Assembly (NCBI GenBank): GCA_030049565.1 | Contig: JASIKQ010000119.1 | Span: forward strand, 1 to 6,992 | Source of the DNA: Candidatus Sulfotelmatobacter sp. | GTDB lineage: Bacteria > Acidobacteriota > Terriglobia > Terriglobales > Acidobacteriaceae | DNA length: 6,992 bases | Reading direction: 5' to 3' | In this document: positions 5,506-6,992 of the stretch, one piece after another | How positions within the stretch are numbered: position 1 is the stretch's first letter | Layout of the letters: every line of letters begins with the position of its first letter | Made by a program: the position numbers and the translations under genes | Notes under the pieces: model-generated | The model's input: only the letters and a program-made list of their open reading frames with translations | The model's database searches: none | Told to the model about the DNA's origin: nothing

Positions 5506-6992
5506 CTAAACCTTGACTACCTCTTTGCCATCAAAGTCTTTTTTCCTGCCCCACATCTTTCGTTTACCGTTACCATTTGCCAGTTCGGTATCTAGGACCC
5601 AGGGCACGGCCACCAGCATGGGCAACTCGAAAGCAGCCTCCGCATCGGCCTGCGTACGAATGGATCGATCGCGCAGCTCCAGCCATAACGCCAACCCAGC
5701 GCCCAGCGCCAAACCCGCTCCCAATCCTCCGGCGGCAAAGTAAAGCCGGTTGGGAAAACTTGGCTCATCCGGTAGATCGGCCGGGTTCAGAAGGACCAAC
5801 TGCTCTCCCTCTTGTGACAGCTCGGCCTGCGATGCCATTTGTGAGGCGCTCTGCTTGGCCAAATCATCCTGGTAGACTTTTTGGGCATTGTCGTAGTCGC
5901 GAGCCAGTTCTTTGTACTGCTCTTCAATTTGCGGACTTGACGAGATGCGACCCTGATAGACGGCGATTTCATCCTGCAATTTCTTCTGATCGCGTGTCGC
6001 CTGCGCCATCAGGTCCTGATATTGATGAATCTGCAACCGCAGTTGCCGGATCTCCGGCGGTTCCTGGCCTGACTCCTTCTGATTCGTGGCTTCCGTGTCT
6101 TTTGTGGTGGCGTCGTTGAGTTCGGCGAGCTTCTTCTTGACTTGTTCGATATCAGCCTTGGCCTTGATCACATCGGGATGATCGTCGGTATAGCGGGCCT
6201 GCAGGTCGATCAATTGCGCCTGAAGCTGGGAGAGTTGCTGTTGCAAGGTTTGTGGATTGGTCGCCGATTGCGATGCCTTCCAGGCAGCAATCTGCTGCGA
6301 CAACAAGGATTCGGTATAAGCCTTGTCCTGAGTGGCCCGGTTAAGATTTTGGGTATTGGCGTCGAGCTGTGAGTTCAATCCCATCAGGATCTTGATGTTG
6401 TTATCCTCGTCACCGGGCAGCTGCCCCATATGCTGATCTTTGAAGGCGGCCAGCTTCTTGTCCATCTCGTCCAGATTCTGCTTGGCTTCTTCCACCTGCT
6501 TGGTGAGGAAAAGCGTCGTACCCTGCGTTGCATCCTGCCTCGATTTGAGGTCTTCCTCCAGCAACATCGAAGTCAGATCAGTACAGATCGACTGTGCTTC
6601 CCGGGCGCTGGAGGCGGTATAGTTTATCGTGAACCCTGGCAGTGCACTGGCTTGGTTGGGCTTCTTCTTGCCTCCGGAACCTACCTCAGAGAGGTCGGTG
6701 ACGACTGGTTCAATGGTCATGTGTTGCCGGATGCCATCCATGAGATCGTCCGCATTCTGTCCCGGCTTGCTCAAACCGAGCCGCTCCACCATAGGACGCA
6801 GCCGGGTCGCGCTTAACACTCGCTGCTGAATGGTGGCCACATGCTGCGTCAGATCCTGGGTAAAGACCGGTTGAACCACTACGTCGGGGATTTTCGGCGC
6901 CTCTACCAATACCAGCGACTTCGAGGTGTATTTGGGCGGGAAAACGTGCGAAACCAGATAGCCGGAGGCCGGCGCCAGCAATATCGGGATCA
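5506..6992 (-). CDS. Wzz/GumC-type polysaccharide chain-length determinant / copolymerase (5' end beyond right edge)
   Basis: The frame is open from the right edge to a TAG at 5508-5506, about 494 codons, and probably lacks only a short N-terminus. The visible start IPILLAPASGYLV is the end of the first membrane helix, followed by the Wzz motif FPPKYTSKSLVLVE. Counting from the TTG at 6981, residues 130-390 are mostly Gln/Lys/Glu-rich coiled coil in the periplasm. They include the conserved YTDDHPDVIKAKADI at 264-278, and the Pro-rich NPADLPDEPSFPNRLYF at 399-415 leads into the second membrane helix at about 415-433. A short cytoplasmic tail ending KRKMWGRKKDFDGKEVVKV closes the protein. There is no fused kinase domain; the tyrosine kinase is encoded separately downstream. 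These proteins set polysaccharide chain length and form the inner-membrane part of the export channel, and this one resembles the subfamily found in exosortase loci. The TTG at 6981 is not a credible start because the helix and frame continue upstream. Confidence 0.92.
   Translation of the reverse strand, partial: IPILLAPASGYLVSHVFPPKYTSKSLVLVEAPKIPDVVVQPVFTQDLTQHVATIQQRVLSATRLRPMVERLGLSKPGQNADDLMDGIRQHMTIEPVVTDLSEVGSGGKKKPNQASALPGFTINYTASSAREAQSICTDLTSMLLEEDLKSRQDATQGTTLFLTKQVEEAKQNLDEMDKKLAAFKDQHMGQLPGDEDNNIKILMGLNSQLDANTQNLNRATQDKAYTESLLSQQIAAWKASQSATNPQTLQQQLSQLQAQLIDLQARYTDDHPDVIKAKADIEQVKKKLAELNDATTKDTEATNQKESGQEPPEIRQLRLQIHQYQDLMAQATRDQKKLQDEIAVYQGRISSSPQIEEQYKELARDYDNAQKVYQDDLAKQSASQMASQAELSQEGEQLVLLNPADLPDEPSFPNRLYFAAGGLGAGLALGAGLALWLELRDRSIRTQADAEAAFELPMLVAVPWVLDTELANGNGKRKMWGRKKDFDGKEVVKV

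Noticed and set aside
4636..5595. A 319-codon open frame on the plus strand
   Set aside because: It lies antisense to the ATPase, whose motifs are all intact on the minus strand. The plus-strand translation shows no recognisable domain, and long antisense frames are common in GC-rich DNA.

Overview
This window is a stretch of an exopolysaccharide / surface-polysaccharide biosynthesis operon. Every supported gene lies on the minus strand, so transcription runs from the right edge to the left edge. Gene content and order, moderately GC-rich DNA, and details such as the kinase beginning MSRIHEALKKAEQER suggest an environmental Gram-negative bacterium. My best guess from protein style is Acidobacteriota, but this is inference only. 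Several proteins resemble subfamilies known from exosortase A (XrtA, PEP-CTERM) polysaccharide loci: chain-length protein, GspA/ExeA-like ATPase, CpsD-type kinase and EpsB-like sugar transferase. No exosortase or PEP-CTERM substrate is visible here.

Layout in order of transcription: (1) 6992-5506, a Wzz/GumC-type chain-length determinant, with its start beyond the right edge. (2) 5457-4513, an AAA+ ATPase of the ExeA/GspA type. (3) 4516-3581, a CpsD/CapB-type tyrosine autokinase, overlapping the ATPase by an ATGA junction. (4) 3569-2175, a polyprenyl-phosphate sugar-1-phosphate transferase that starts at GTG. (5) 2178-1751, the wreck of a family 2 glycosyltransferase, with small indels and an apparent large internal deletion. 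(6) 1751-486, an intact family 4 glycosyltransferase. (7) 485 to the left edge, the N-terminal third or so of a multi-membrane-span O-antigen ligase/polymerase-type protein.

Inferred division of labour: the sugar transferase loads the first sugar phosphate onto undecaprenyl phosphate, and glycosyltransferases extend the repeat unit. The ligase/polymerase-type protein then polymerises or transfers the glycan. The chain-length protein, kinase and ATPase control polymer length and export. The genes are tightly packed (overlaps of 1-4 bases, gaps of 0-48 bases), which fits one polycistronic unit. No promoter, terminator, tRNA, rRNA, CRISPR array or insertion sequence was found.

The most notable signal is between 1751 and 2188. 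Conserved family 2 glycosyltransferase sequence can be followed through two or three reading frames. It is restored by single-base changes in homopolymer runs, but the metal-binding and acceptor half of the enzyme is missing. I found no clear sign of a wholly new system; the rest is a recognisable polysaccharide locus.
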